This document shows positions 9,158 to 18,438 of a DNA stretch of 64,000 nt, piece by piece. The stretch's first letter is position 1, and each line of letters opens with the position of its first letter. The stretch covers positions 1,178,001-1,242,000 of the forward strand of contig NZ_CP017916.1 of NCBI RefSeq assembly GCF_002119525.1. Direction: 5' to 3'. Source of the DNA: Vibrio syngnathi (lineage in GTDB: Bacteria > Pseudomonadota > Gammaproteobacteria > Enterobacterales > Vibrionaceae). The translations under genes were made by a program, and so were the position numbers. Under the pieces are notes generated by a model. That model ran no database searches, had not been told where the DNA came from, and saw only the letters and a list, made by a program, of their open reading frames with translations.

Positions 9158-9346
9158 CTCACATGACTTTTTGTTCAGTTTTGATTTACTCCAGAAATTG
9201 TTTGTAGGTATTTCTAAGTCTTTTTGTACCTAAATGTGGACTATTGGCATTATTTGGGGCTCATGTGCCTTTTTCTTAAGATACATCTTGTTGATATCAT
9301 TTATTTTTTCTAGCATGTAACTAAGAGAAATGGATTAGAGGCTCTA

Positions 9347-10378
9347 ATGATAATCTGGTTACAACTCAAACGTTGGGTCAAAGCGAATATATTTGTTTTG
9401 AATGGTAAAAACCTACTGTTTACTTTCCTCGGCTACGTGTTTTTATCGTGGTCGACATTGTATTTAGCGGGTGAAACGGACTTAACCAACTCGTTTACTA
9501 CATTTGCATACTATTTAGTCGTGACGGCTTCTACGGTTGGTTATGGCGATTTGTCACCGACAACGGAAGCGGGGCGATGGATTGTTATTTTGTTTGTTAT
9601 CCCTGGAGGGCTCAGCCTTTTCGCTGCTTTACTGGGTAAGGTGGCAACAGAAGGTGTTGAATATTGGCGAGCGGGCTTGTTAGGTAAAAGGAGAGTTAGA
9701 GTGGAAAACCACATTTTGATGTTGGGGTGGAATGAGCAAAGAACCATTCATCTCATCCGTATGCTGCAACATGAAGAAACGGGCAAGCGACCAATCGTAT
9801 TATGTACGCGTTCAGATATCGAAAATCCGTTACCCGGTGAGATCAATTTCGTTAAGGTAAACAGCTACACCGATGGTAAAGAGATGGAGAAAACGGGCAT
9901 TGAGTCAGCCAGCTGTATTCTTATTGATAACCCCGAAGACGACATCACGCTGTCTGCAGCGCTTTATTGTGCGAACCGAAACCCTAAGGCTCATCTTCTG
10001 GTTTACTTTAAAGATGAGGCGTTGAGCGATTTACTGCATCAACATTGCCCAAACTCTGAATGTATTCCGGCAGTGGGTGCCGAAATGCTGGCTAAAGCTG
10101 CGGTTGACCCTGGCTCAAGTGCGCTTCATCAAGAGCTTTTAAGCTCAACTAGAGGTATGACACAGTATTCGACGTATTACCCTAAAGATGCCGAACCTGT
10201 AACCGTCGCGCCTATTTTCTCTGTATTCAAAGAGAAGTATAAAGCAACGCTGATCGCGATTGATACGGGGAGTGGTATAGAGCTTAATCCGGAGTTAGAC
10301 CAAGTTGTCAGCAGCGGCACTAAGTTGTTTTACATTGCCGATGAGCGAATTGATCATTTCGATTGGAAAGGCTTTTAG
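9347..10378 (+). CDS. Potassium channel with RCK/TrkA-N domain
   Basis: A 343-residue inner-membrane ion channel subunit. The N-terminal part has two transmembrane helices (about 24-42 and 80-98) flanking a pore loop with the potassium selectivity filter TVGYGD (about residue 64). A cytoplasmic RCK (TrkA-N) domain follows from about residue 118 (ENHILMLGWNEQRTIHLI), a Rossmann-like fold that binds ligands or nucleotides to gate the channel. The remaining C-terminal part (about 250-343) resembles a TrkA-C-like tail. The 2TM-plus-RCK layout matches bacterial MthK/Kch-type K+ channels. It stands alone between the iron cluster and a convergent UPF0149 gene. Confidence 0.88.
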   Translation: MIIWLQLKRWVKANIFVLNGKNLLFTFLGYVFLSWSTLYLAGETDLTNSFTTFAYYLVVTASTVGYGDLSPTTEAGRWIVILFVIPGGLSLFAALLGKVATEGVEYWRAGLLGKRRVRVENHILMLGWNEQRTIHLIRMLQHEETGKRPIVLCTRSDIENPLPGEINFVKVNSYTDGKEMEKTGIESASCILIDNPEDDITLSAALYCANRNPKAHLLVYFKDEALSDLLHQHCPNSECIPAVGAEMLAKAAVDPGSSALHQELLSSTRGMTQYSTYYPKDAEPVTVAPIFSVFKEKYKATLIAIDTGSGIELNPELDQVVSSGTKLFYIADERIDHFDWKGF

Positions 10379-10407
10379 ATGGCTATTTAGTCTCTCCTGA
10401 AGCGAAA

Positions 10408-10433
10408 GAAGGCCTCATTGTGAGGCCTTCTTA
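10408..10433. terminator. Bidirectional terminator hairpin
   Basis: A perfect 10-bp stem GAAGGCCTCA/TGAGGCCTTC (10408-10417 and 10421-10430) with a 3-base loop lies between the convergent K+ channel and UPF0149 genes. The flanking T content is modest. Confidence 0.65.
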
Positions 10434-10496
10434 CTATCGTTCGAATATAGCGCAGCTTATTTCTTTTATATCTCTCGCTTTAGAGAGAATGGAAAA

Positions 10497-11066
10497 TTAT
10501 TGAGCTTCGGCTAATGCGATACCGCGTTGCGTTAACCCGCAAAGCATCACTGGCACAGCATTAAAGATCTCTTCAAATTGCTCAAGGCCTTCGATGCCTT
10601 GTTCTGCAAGCGTAGCAATGGAAGTTTCTGGATCGTAAAGCATGCTTAGTGAAAGCAACACGCCGCCGACCAATGCGTTGTCTTCGCTGTCTTCGGGCAT
10701 CAGTGTTTCCCAATCATCACGGGCTATCTGCCAACCTTGAAGTAAGCCTTCACAAAAATCGCGAGCGGCTGTATTTACAACTTCTGCATCATCTAATTGA
10801 CAAGCTTCAGGCCATACCCAAGTACCTTCGATCAGTTCTGGGCGGGTTTTGTTCCAAAGCGCGATGATAACTTCAATGTAGCTTTCCAGCTGTTCACCGT
10901 CGGTAAAAGGCGCGACTTCTTCGCCACCCCAAAGGAATGGTAGCCATTCATGAGGAGTTAACACATTTGGAGCGGCTGCCATTGCAGTGACAAAGCCCAT
11001 GGTTTTGTGTTCTGTGATTAGCTTTCCTTCCAACTCTGGAAGCGCAAGAATATCTTGTAAAGTCAA
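10497..11066 (-). CDS. UPF0149 family protein (YecA/YgfB-like)
   Basis: A 189-residue acidic soluble protein of the UPF0149 family, whose members include YgfB and YecA. Family features are the N-terminal helical MGFVTAMAAAPN block, the central LPFLWGGEE segment, and FCEGLLQGWQIARDDWETL (about residue 108), shared by these proteins. The C-terminal SEC-C zinc motif found in some YecA proteins is absent. The frame begins with a TTG codon; no better start is visible and the homologous MTLQDILALPELEG region follows it. The molecular function is not settled for this subfamily. Confidence 0.8.
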   Translation of the reverse strand: MTLQDILALPELEGKLITEHKTMGFVTAMAAAPNVLTPHEWLPFLWGGEEVAPFTDGEQLESYIEVIIALWNKTRPELIEGTWVWPEACQLDDAEVVNTAARDFCEGLLQGWQIARDDWETLMPEDSEDNALVGGVLLSLSMLYDPETSIATLAEQGIEGLEQFEEIFNAVPVMLCGLTQRGIALAEAQ

Positions 11067-11204
11067 AGTGAGGTACCGTAAAAGGGAACATATTTGCGCT
11101 TATAGTACCAATGAACTTGCGCCAATCAAGCTTCAATCTAAAAACGCTTGATGTCATTAGTGATAAACACTAGGTTAAACAGAAAAGAAAACAACAAGAT
11201 AATT

Positions 11205-13694
11205 ATGCAAATACGGTCGTCTCTTAAGAAAAAAAGTATGGTAGCGCTTGGTGTATACCTCGCAATGTTCATTGCCATTGTCGGTAGTGTGACGTATTAC
11301 GTCGTAGAATCTCCTGTACGCGCTAAGTTGCAACAAAATCTCGACTTGCGTACACAACTGTTATCGGAATTGATTACAGAGCCCCTCAGTAGCTCTCAAG
11401 GTTTTGTTGATAGTTTGGTTGGTTTCGCTCAGGCGCAGCGCAGTGATACTGATGTTATACCGTTATTTATTAAGTCAATGTTGGCGGCGAGCGATGACAC
11501 GATCGTCAGCGCAGGTATTTGGCCAGAACCGCATGCATTGGATTCTGATAAAATCCTTAACAGTTATTTTTTCAACAAAGCCGACGATGGTGATATTGAC
11601 CAGCTCTTTTCTTATAACAACCCCAAAAATGCGCCTTATCAAAACGAATATTGGTATACATCTGTAGTAAACAAAGTGCAGGGAACCATTGCATGGAGCA
11701 ATGTGTATATTGACCCATATACACATGTTCAAATGATCACAGCATCTTCACCTTACTATTACGATGGAACTTTTGCAGGTGTCGCGACGGTGGATCTCTC
11801 ACTCGAAGAGTTGCTCGGCTTTATCAAGAACCATGCGGAAGAATACAACCTTGGTATTACTCTAAGAGACAAACTTAACCAAGTGTTGGTTTCTCATAAC
11901 TTCAATCTCGTTGATGGGATTTATATTAGTAGTAACCAATTTGGAGAGTTTGGATGGCAAGTGGATGTCGTCAACTCAAAATCACGAGTAGCAGACGAAG
12001 TGTTTCGTCAGGTAATGAGCGTTGAAGGCGGTATTGTGCCGCTGTTGTTGTTGTGTGTCATGGCCGGTTATTACTTACTGAACCGCTATTTGATAAGCCC
12101 AATCACAACGATTGCCGCCCAAGTTGATAGTTCTAAAGCGGGCGAGATCATCGATGTTGACTACTCTAGTGATGATGAAATCGGACATTTGATCAAAACC
12201 TTCAACGAAAAAACCATCTATCTCGAAGCTGAGAAGGTTAAAGCTCAAGCATCAACCAATGCCAAAACGGCCTTTCTTGCGACCTTGTCACACGAAATTC
12301 GTACCCCGATGAATGGTGTATTAGGGACGGCCCAGATCTTACTGAAAACCCCTTTGATCGCAGAGCAAGAGAAGCATCTTAAGAGCCTGTATGATTCGGG
12401 TGATCATATGATGACGTTACTCAATGAAATTTTGGATTTTTCAAAGATAGAGCAGGGTCGGTTAGATCTGGATGAAACACGATTCCCGCTTGATTCAATC
12501 ATAGGTAGTATCAACAGTGTCTATTACACCTTGTCTTCCGAGAAAGGGCTTCAATTCAAAGTGTACTCTGAAGTGCCTTCTGGCCGTTGGTACTTCTCAG
12601 ACAAAGCACGCCTTCGCCAAATTCTGTTTAACCTCTTAAACAACGCCGTTAAGTTTACCTCTCGAGGCTTTGTCGAGGTGTACCTTAAAGAAGTCGTAGA
12701 AGGGAGTGATACCTACCTTAGTATTCGAGTTCGCGACACCGGTATTGGTATATCTAAAGAAGCACAAAAACGTATTTTTAAACCGTTTGAACAAGCTGAG
12801 TCTTCGACCACGAGGCGCTTTGGCGGTACTGGTCTCGGGTTAGCGATTGTGAAGAAAATTGCCCAGTTGATGGAGGGCAGTATTAGCGTCACCAGCGAAG
12901 AAGGGATAGGCACCAGCTTCGATGTTCGCTTGAAAATTAAGCCTTGCCAGCCTGGCGAAATAGAGAGCTTGCCACATAAGAAGTTAGATTACTCTGGCTT
13001 GAAGGTACTGATTGTCGAGGATAACCGAACCAATACTGTCATCATTGAAACCTTTATGAGCAGTAAAGGCTTTACTTGTAAGAGTGTCGAAAATGGTGAA
13101 CTTGCGATACAAGCCGTGGTGGCTGAACGCTTTGATTTGATACTGATGGATAACCATATGCCAGTGATGGACGGCGTTGAATCAACCACGGCTATTCGTG
13201 CTTTGATCGGCGAGATATCATCGGTACTGGTGTTTGGTTGTACGGCTGATGTTTTTAAAGAGACTCGCGAACGTATGCTTGGTGCGGGTGTGGATTATAT
13301 TATTGCCAAGCCGATTGATGAGCGTGAGTTGGATGATGCGTTGTTCCGCTATTCGAACAAGCTTTACCAATACCATGAAGTTAAAGCTCATGATCTTGAT
13401 AGCCCGGATGTTGAAAAACATGATTCGAAAAGTAACAGTGAGTCATTACCTAAACCTGATCTGCGAAACAAAGATAACACCGAAGAGCTACTTGTCACGC
13501 TGTACGTAGCGCTCGAAGATAATAACCTAGCGCTGATTAAGTCTGCCTTAGAGAGCTTGCGTGCTCATGCTGAACCTATGAATAACGCAGAACTTACATC
13601 TCAAGTTGATAAAGCCTTACAACAGGTTTCTCTAGGTTCTACTCCTGAACAAGAGATCATTAATACCATTACTGTAAATCTTCCTATGGCATAG
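11205..13694 (+). CDS. Cache-domain hybrid sensor histidine kinase
   Basis: An 829-residue inner-membrane hybrid kinase. Order: a transmembrane helix (about 12-32); a periplasmic dCache-like sensor (about 35-270, with YWYTSVVN...WSNVYIDPYT...TASSPYYYDGTFAGVATVDLS); a second helix (about 275-295); HAMP; HisKA with SHEIRTPMNG (His near 362); HATPase with RDTGIGI and GTGLGLAI; then a receiver domain with phospho-acceptor Asp in LILMDNHMPVMDG (near 647) and the conserved Lys in AKP. About 100 residues follow the receiver without a recognisable HPt histidine motif, so a separate HPt protein or regulator is probably needed. I prefer ATG 11205 over the upstream TTG/ATG because the membrane helix then sits near the N-terminus. 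No partner regulator is adjacent. Confidence 0.88.
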   Translation: MQIRSSLKKKSMVALGVYLAMFIAIVGSVTYYVVESPVRAKLQQNLDLRTQLLSELITEPLSSSQGFVDSLVGFAQAQRSDTDVIPLFIKSMLAASDDTIVSAGIWPEPHALDSDKILNSYFFNKADDGDIDQLFSYNNPKNAPYQNEYWYTSVVNKVQGTIAWSNVYIDPYTHVQMITASSPYYYDGTFAGVATVDLSLEELLGFIKNHAEEYNLGITLRDKLNQVLVSHNFNLVDGIYISSNQFGEFGWQVDVVNSKSRVADEVFRQVMSVEGGIVPLLLLCVMAGYYLLNRYLISPITTIAAQVDSSKAGEIIDVDYSSDDEIGHLIKTFNEKTIYLEAEKVKAQASTNAKTAFLATLSHEIRTPMNGVLGTAQILLKTPLIAEQEKHLKSLYDSGDHMMTLLNEILDFSKIEQGRLDLDETRFPLDSIIGSINSVYYTLSSEKGLQFKVYSEVPSGRWYFSDKARLRQILFNLLNNAVKFTSRGFVEVYLKEVVEGSDTYLSIRVRDTGIGISKEAQKRIFKPFEQAESSTTRRFGGTGLGLAIVKKIAQLMEGSISVTSEEGIGTSFDVRLKIKPCQPGEIESLPHKKLDYSGLKVLIVEDNRTNTVIIETFMSSKGFTCKSVENGELAIQAVVAERFDLILMDNHMPVMDGVESTTAIRALIGEISSVLVFGCTADVFKETRERMLGAGVDYIIAKPIDERELDDALFRYSNKLYQYHEVKAHDLDSPDVEKHDSKSNSESLPKPDLRNKDNTEELLVTLYVALEDNNLALIKSALESLRAHAEPMNNAELTSQVDKALQQVSLGSTPEQEIINTITVNLPMA

Positions 13695-13941
13695 GTGTTG
13701 TTTAATTACATAAATGCAGTGGCTATATGATTGAAATTTGACCAGTGTGTGTTTTTTGGTGGAAATGACTGCTTTTAAAGTCGTTTTTGGTTGTTAATTT
13801 ACGACTTTATTTTTAATTTGGAATGTATGACTGCTAATCTTATGATTTAATAGCGATATTATCTGGCAAGGTGCTGATGTGCCTTGTTTATGTGTTGTTA
13901 AATCACTAATTAAGTAGTGATATATTTTAGGTTTATCATCA

Positions 13942-14391
13942 ATGAAGTCTCGTGGTCCATTTTGTATTCGAAACGCCGCTGCGGATACATTTGCTATGGT
14001 CGTTTTCTGTTTTATTTCTGGCATGATCGTAGAAGTGTTTATTTCTGGTATGACATTTGAGCAGTCTCTTGCCTCTCGAACGTTATCTATTCCGGTAAAC
14101 ATAGCTATCGCTTGGCCTTATGGAGTCTTTCGTGATTGGTTCTTGCGTAACGGCGCAAAGCTTTCACAAAGCTCATTGATGAAAAATTTGTCTGACTTGG
14201 TGGCGTACGTGTTATTCCAGTCACCTGTGTATGCCGGTATTTTATTGGCAGTAGGTGCTTCGAGCGACCAGATTGTTACGGCTGTCACCAGTAACGCTGT
14301 TATCTCATGTGGTATGGGCGTGCTGTACGGTTATTTCTTAGATATGTGCCGTAAATGGTTTAGAGTTCCGGGCTACTATCAACAAGCTTAA
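13942..14391 (+). CDS. alaE: L-alanine exporter AlaE
   Basis: A 149-residue inner-membrane protein with about four hydrophobic segments, the same length as Escherichia coli AlaE (formerly YgaW), which exports L-alanine and prevents toxic accumulation from dipeptides. Matching family blocks are [40 protein letters not shown] and a C-terminal [17 protein letters not shown]. It is monocistronic, with a tRNA gene downstream. The identification rests on strong similarity along the whole length. Confidence 0.93.
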   Translation: MKSRGPFCIRNAAADTFAMVVFCFISGMIVEVFISGMTFEQSLASRTLSIPVNIAIAWPYGVFRDWFLRNGAKLSQSSLMKNLSDLVAYVLFQSPVYAGILLAVGASSDQIVTAVTSNAVISCGMGVLYGYFLDMCRKWFRVPGYYQQA

Positions 14392-14571
14392 GAAAAGCAA
14401 CAAGCGTAAGTACAACGATAGAATGAAATTTGGTTTGTTTTTGATCTAATGAGTTAATTTGTAATCGAACAAACTGAAAAAGGCACTTTTTTTGATAATG
14501 CCTCTTGACCAAAGCAAGCAGAATCAATAAAGTAGCGCCTCGTTGAGTGACAAGCTCAACACACAATTTGT

Positions 14572-14662
14572 GGAAGGATGGCTGAGTGGCTTAAGGCGCT
14601 CGCCTGGAAAGCGAGTATACGTTTATAGCGTATCTGGGGTTCAAATCCCCATCCTTCCACCA
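14572..14662 (+). tRNA. tRNA-Ser (anticodon GGA)
   Basis: A class II tRNA with acceptor stem GGAAGGA/TCCTTCC (14572-14578 and 14652-14658), D arm GCTGAGTGGCTTAAGGC, anticodon loop CTGGAAA giving anticodon GGA (codons UCC/UCU), a long variable arm (TATACGTTTATAGCGTATC), a T arm GGTTCAAATCC, and an encoded CCA end (14660-14662). The discriminator base reads A (14659), where serine tRNAs usually have G. Confidence 0.95.
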
Positions 14663-14670
14663 CTATTCAA

Positions 14671-14698
14671 AACCCTAGCAGAAATGCTGGGGTTTTCT
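14671..14698 (+). terminator. Terminator after tRNA-Ser
   Basis: A 10-bp stem with one G-T pair (14671-14680 and 14685-14694), loop GAAA, then TTCTC. It lies 9 bases after the tRNA CCA end. Confidence 0.75.
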
Positions 14699-14710
14699 CG
14701 TTTAAGAGCA

Positions 14711-14758
14711 TCTTTATCTTTATCTTTATCTTTATCTTTATCTCTATCTCTATCTCTA
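14711..14758 (+). repeat. Hexanucleotide tandem repeat (5 x TCTTTA, 3 x TCTCTA)
   Basis: Eight uninterrupted 6-bp units: five TCTTTA followed by three TCTCTA. The pure pyrimidine-rich array lies in noncoding DNA between tRNA-Ser and the LysR gene and is a likely variable-number locus. Confidence 0.9.
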
Positions 14759-15002
14759 TCCCAAAGTCTTTTGGCTATTTCTGGTTACTTACTGCGCTTG
14801 GTATAAATTAGGATTCTGTAAGCTCTTTCCATCTGTTTATCAAGAGTAGATCGAATGAACGAGCATGAGCCTTCAACAGCCTTGAAGTGACTCGGTGCAC
14901 AAGTTAGCAAGTGTAAGCACGTTCTTGATAAATTGGGATACATGTTAACCGCCAATTTGTGAGACGCTTGATTTAGTGTCAGTCGAATCACAAGGAAGTT
15001 GA

Positions 15003-15929
15003 ATGCATCACTTTAATATCCGCGCTCTTGAGTATTTAAACGCGTTGTCTAAGTATGGCTCACTGCGTAAGGCATCCAAGATGATGAATGTTGACCCTGC
15101 TGCGATGAGTAGAATGCTGACACAGCTCGAAGCGCAAGCGGAAATGAAAGTGTGGGAGCGTAACAACCGCCAATCACTGTTAACTGAAGCGGGTAATGAG
15201 CTGTTGAGTTACTACCGCTCCATTGTTCGTGGAGAAGCCGCAGTGCTTGCTCGGCTAACCAAGCTCAAAAATCTTAAAGGAGGCAATGTCAGTATCGCCA
15301 TCGGTGAAGGGTTTATTACCAACTTGGTGTCAAAGCCGATGCAAACCTTCATGGCACGTTATCCTGATATTAACCTATCTATAGAGATTGCTGGTGCATT
15401 GGACGCGGTCAAGATGTTGGAAGATCAACAGATAGACTTTGCAATAACCTATGCTTCAGCTCCGCACCCCAAACTACACTCCCACGTTGAACGTAGCCAT
15501 CCGCTGGAATTGATTGCTCCCAAAGGGCACTTCCTTACGATGAAAAGTGCACCAGTGACACTGCGAGATATTAAAGGCGCTTCTCTCGCCTTAATCGATA
15601 ACTCGACCGGGATGGGGAGGCTGGTAAAGCAGGCTGAACAAATTTCCCATCTTACCTTGCAGCCAAAGCTTCAAACTAATTCGGTAACCGCACTCACTAA
15701 CTTTGTCTCAGCAGGACTAGGCGTGACTTTTATGCCCAAACTCACCGTGATTGATGAGATAAAGTCAGGACAGATCGAAGTGGTTGCGACCGAGTTGGAG
15801 ATGCTATCGAAGGCGACGGTTAAGGTTCAATCTTTGAAAGGTCGTGCACTCACGCTACAGGCAGAAACCTTGTTAGATTTCTTACTTGAAAATGCCACTT
15901 TCTTGAGTCATGACGCCTACAATATCTAG
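15003..15929 (+). CDS. LysR family transcriptional regulator
   Basis: A 308-residue LysR-type regulator. The N-terminal winged helix-turn-helix spans about residues 5-62 (LRKASKMMNVDPAAMSRMLTQ). It is followed by the linker helix and a periplasmic-binding-protein-like effector domain (about 90-290, with NVSIAIGEGFITNLV and a conserved SAGLGVTFMPKL block). The ATG has AAGGAAG 8 bases upstream. It lies directly before dadA on the same strand with a 225-base gap, so it may regulate D-amino-acid catabolism, although LysR genes more often stand divergent from their target. The effector is unknown. Confidence 0.9.
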   Translation: MHHFNIRALEYLNALSKYGSLRKASKMMNVDPAAMSRMLTQLEAQAEMKVWERNNRQSLLTEAGNELLSYYRSIVRGEAAVLARLTKLKNLKGGNVSIAIGEGFITNLVSKPMQTFMARYPDINLSIEIAGALDAVKMLEDQQIDFAITYASAPHPKLHSHVERSHPLELIAPKGHFLTMKSAPVTLRDIKGASLALIDNSTGMGRLVKQAEQISHLTLQPKLQTNSVTALTNFVSAGLGVTFMPKLTVIDEIKSGQIEVVATELEMLSKATVKVQSLKGRALTLQAETLLDFLLENATFLSHDAYNI

Positions 15930-16154
15930 GCTTAATCGGTTTATGTAACTATCCCTCCCAAGCTTCCAAATACCGCCAATATCACACTTCCAAACTGCCG
16001 AATTCGTTTTTAAGTCGAATTGATTTTTTGTCAACGCCCTCTCTATTGTTAAGTCAACATGAGCGGAATAAGTTACAAATCATTAACGAAACGAGTTTTA
16101 GACTGTAAGCTGTGTTCGGCTGGCTTTGGCTTTGTCGGGCATTAGGGGAAGAGA

Positions 16155-17408
16155 ATGGAAGTTATTGTAATTGGCAGCGGTGTTATTGGATTGACCAGTG
16201 CTTGGTACCTAGCGAAAGAAGGTCACTCGGTCACGGTTATTGATCGTCAAGGTAGCAGTGGCAAAGAAACCAGCTTTGCGAATGCAGGGCAAATTTCTTA
16301 TGGCTATTCTTCACCATGGGCGGCGCCTGGTATCCCTTTGAAAGCGATGAAATGGTTAACCCAAGAACATGCCCCTCTCAAAGTAAAGCCTTCGCTTTCT
16401 CCTGAGTTGGTTTCTTGGGCGACGAAGATGCTCGCCAACTGCAACGAAGCTAAATATGCACGGAACAAATCGCGGATGCTGAGAGTCGCAAACTACAGCC
16501 GAGATTGTCTGACTGAGCTAAGAACCAGTGAAAATTTAGCTTATGAGGGCAGGCAGAAAGGCACCTTGCAAGTATTCAGAAGCGAGAAGCAACTCGATGC
16601 TATTCAGCAGGATATGAAGCTATTAACAGAGAGTGGGATCGAACACTCGCTGTTTGATGTTGACCAGTGTCTGTCAGTGGAGTCGGGTTTAGCGGACGTT
16701 AAAGACAAGCTGGTGGGCGGCTTATACTTACCTCATGATGAAACCGGTGATTGCCATCAGTTCTGTTTAACCTTGACTGAGAAAGCCAAGCAACTCGGTG
16801 TTAGGTTCGTGTTTGATACTGAAGTGGTAAGTTTGAATCATCAGAATCAAGCCATTGAGAGTATTACCACGACTCAAGGCGAGTTCAAAGCGGATGCTTA
16901 CGTGGTCGCGTCAGGAAGCTATTCTCGAGAACTATTAAAGCAAGTCGACTTGTCTATACCGGTTTACCCGGTGAAAGGATATTCACTAACATTGCCTATC
17001 GTGAATGTAGATAAGTCACCGACTTCGACTGTTATGGATGAAACCTACAAGGTCGCGATGACGCGATTTGATGATCGTATTCGTATCGCGGGTACGGCAG
17101 AACTCGCTGGTTTTGATTACCTAATCCCAGAAAAACGCAAAGCCACGATTGATATGGTGATAAAAGATCTTTTCCCACAAGCGGGGGACTTTTCTAAGGC
17201 TGAATACTGGACCGGGCTAAGACCAATGACGCCAGATGGCACGCCTATCATCGGCAAGACGCCTATCAAAAATTTATTTACCAATACAGGTCATGGAACA
17301 TTAGGTTGGACAATGGCATGTGGCTCAGGAAAGATCTTAGCAAGCATAGTCAGTGGCTCTGCCTGTGATATTAAATCTGATGACTTAAGTATCCATCGTT
17401 ATTTGTAG
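16155..17408 (+). CDS. dadA: D-amino acid dehydrogenase small subunit (DadA family)
   Basis: A 417-residue FAD-dependent oxidoreductase that oxidatively deaminates D-amino acids such as D-alanine at the cytoplasmic membrane and passes electrons to the respiratory chain. The N-terminal dinucleotide-binding motif is VIGSGVIGLTSAWYLAKEG with the acidic end of the strand at VID. DadA blocks KETSFANAGQISYGYSSPWA, the C-terminal YWTGLRPMTPDGTPIIG and NTGHGTLGWTMACGSG are present. It is slightly shorter than the E. coli enzyme (432 residues). No alanine racemase (dadX) gene is adjacent. Other glycine/D-amino-acid oxidases are alternatives, but DadA is the best match. Confidence 0.88.
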   Translation: MEVIVIGSGVIGLTSAWYLAKEGHSVTVIDRQGSSGKETSFANAGQISYGYSSPWAAPGIPLKAMKWLTQEHAPLKVKPSLSPELVSWATKMLANCNEAKYARNKSRMLRVANYSRDCLTELRTSENLAYEGRQKGTLQVFRSEKQLDAIQQDMKLLTESGIEHSLFDVDQCLSVESGLADVKDKLVGGLYLPHDETGDCHQFCLTLTEKAKQLGVRFVFDTEVVSLNHQNQAIESITTTQGEFKADAYVVASGSYSRELLKQVDLSIPVYPVKGYSLTLPIVNVDKSPTSTVMDETYKVAMTRFDDRIRIAGTAELAGFDYLIPEKRKATIDMVIKDLFPQAGDFSKAEYWTGLRPMTPDGTPIIGKTPIKNLFTNTGHGTLGWTMACGSGKILASIVSGSACDIKSDDLSIHRYL

Positions 17409-17435
17409 CGGCATGACACCGTGTTAACTAAAGTC

Positions 17436-17463
17436 ACCCCATTCTTAAACTGTAGAATGGGGT
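17436..17463. terminator. Hairpin between convergent dadA and hydrolase genes
   Basis: A perfect 10-bp stem ACCCCATTCT/AGAATGGGGT (17436-17445 and 17454-17463) with an 8-base loop lies midway between two convergent stop codons. The T-run is weak, so this is probably a bidirectional terminator of moderate strength. Confidence 0.6.
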
Positions 17464-17484
17464 TATGGGTTCTCAAGGAGAAGA

Positions 17485-18222
17485 TTATCTGGTGGTGGTT
17501 TCTAGTACATGGGTAAATCTATCCCACGATTTCTGGTCAGCTTCTTGTTGATAGTTGTTTGAGCCGAATACGGTAAAGGCATGTGGCGCACCACTGTAGG
17601 TGATCATTTCATGCGGAACCTTGCTTGATTCAAGTTGAGCTGCGAGGCTTCCAAAGTCGTGCATTGAGATCATGGCGTCTGCTGTACCATGGAACACGAC
17701 AACTGGAGCTTTTGTCTCAGAGTAGTCTTGTCCTTTAGGTGTCGATAAACCGCCATGGAAGGTGACATAAGCTTTCGATGGGATGCCAGCACGAGCGGCT
17801 TCTAAAACGGCTGCGCCACCAAAACAGTAACCCATCATCACGTTGTTATCTAAGTTACCACCAAGCCTTTTCGCTTCCATCGCTCCCGCATTAAGTAGTG
17901 CACGCATTTTTTCTCTGTCTTTATACAACTCGCCTGTGTGTTGTTTTTTGTCTTTCACTTCCGTCGGGCGAATGCCTTTACCAAATAGGTCGATGGCGAA
18001 CACGTTGTAACCGAGTTCGTTGAGCATCTCAGAACGTTTCTTTTCGTAATCAGTTAAACCATCCCAATCGTGTACTAATAGCACTAAAGGCGCTTGGTCA
18101 CTGGCTTCACTCCAATAACCTTCGTAATCCATACCATCGACTTGGTAAGTGATGTTTTCTCCTGAAATCGCAGAGAAGGGCAGTAAAACTGAAAACAAGC
18201 CTAGCGTGGTGAGTGTTCGCAT
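17485..18222 (-). CDS. Dienelactone hydrolase family protein, secreted
   Basis: A 245-residue alpha/beta hydrolase with a signal peptide of about 20 residues (ending AISG), so it probably acts in the periplasm. The fold is marked by LVLLVHDWDGLTDYEKKR, a nucleophile elbow GYCFGG with cysteine as the nucleophile (dienelactone-hydrolase style), an acid residue in VVFHGTADAMIS and the catalytic histidine in GAPHAFTVFGS. The Cys-Asp-His triad is thus complete. The natural substrate is unknown; family members cleave dienelactones and other small esters. It is transcribed toward dadA and follows the PLP-enzyme gene with a 216-base gap. Confidence 0.87.
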   Translation of the reverse strand: MRTLTTLGLFSVLLPFSAISGENITYQVDGMDYEGYWSEASDQAPLVLLVHDWDGLTDYEKKRSEMLNELGYNVFAIDLFGKGIRPTEVKDKKQHTGELYKDREKMRALLNAGAMEAKRLGGNLDNNVMMGYCFGGAAVLEAARAGIPSKAYVTFHGGLSTPKGQDYSETKAPVVVFHGTADAMISMHDFGSLAAQLESSKVPHEMITYSGAPHAFTVFGSNNYQQEADQKSWDRFTHVLETTTR

Positions 18223-18438
18223 GCGTTATTCCTTTCGATGACAATTGACGTTCCAATCGAAAGTATAGATAACGCGATGATTCTCGCCATATTTCTGTCT
18301 CTAACTTGAAATGTATGGCAGGGATAGCCGGTGGCTATTGCTGATGAATAGCCATCGAGAGGGAGTGCGATGGCTGTTTTGTGATGTTTTCAGCTTACCA
18401 AAACTTAAATAGCTAAGCTGGGGAATAAAGGAAAACAA

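Larger units (their letters stand above)
14663..15002. other. 340-bp intergenic region between tRNA-Ser and LysR gene
   Basis: This stretch holds the tRNA terminator, the hexanucleotide repeat, and about 240 bases of otherwise unremarkable AT-rich DNA that probably carries the promoter of the LysR gene. No gene is supported; the frames running through the repeat translate as low-complexity Ser-Leu. Confidence 0.6.

Noticed and set aside
13794..14102. 102-codon minus-strand frame over the start of alaE
   Set aside because: Shadow of the alaE coding sequence with no family match.
14711..14758. Tandem repeats as CRISPR array
   Set aside because: The units are 6-8 bp without spacers; the same holds for the arrays at 24596 and 54187.
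14543..14806. 87-codon frame across tRNA-Ser with a Ser-Leu repeat
   Set aside because: It overlaps the tRNA and the hexanucleotide repeat; the repeat itself creates the SLSLSL stretch. No gene.
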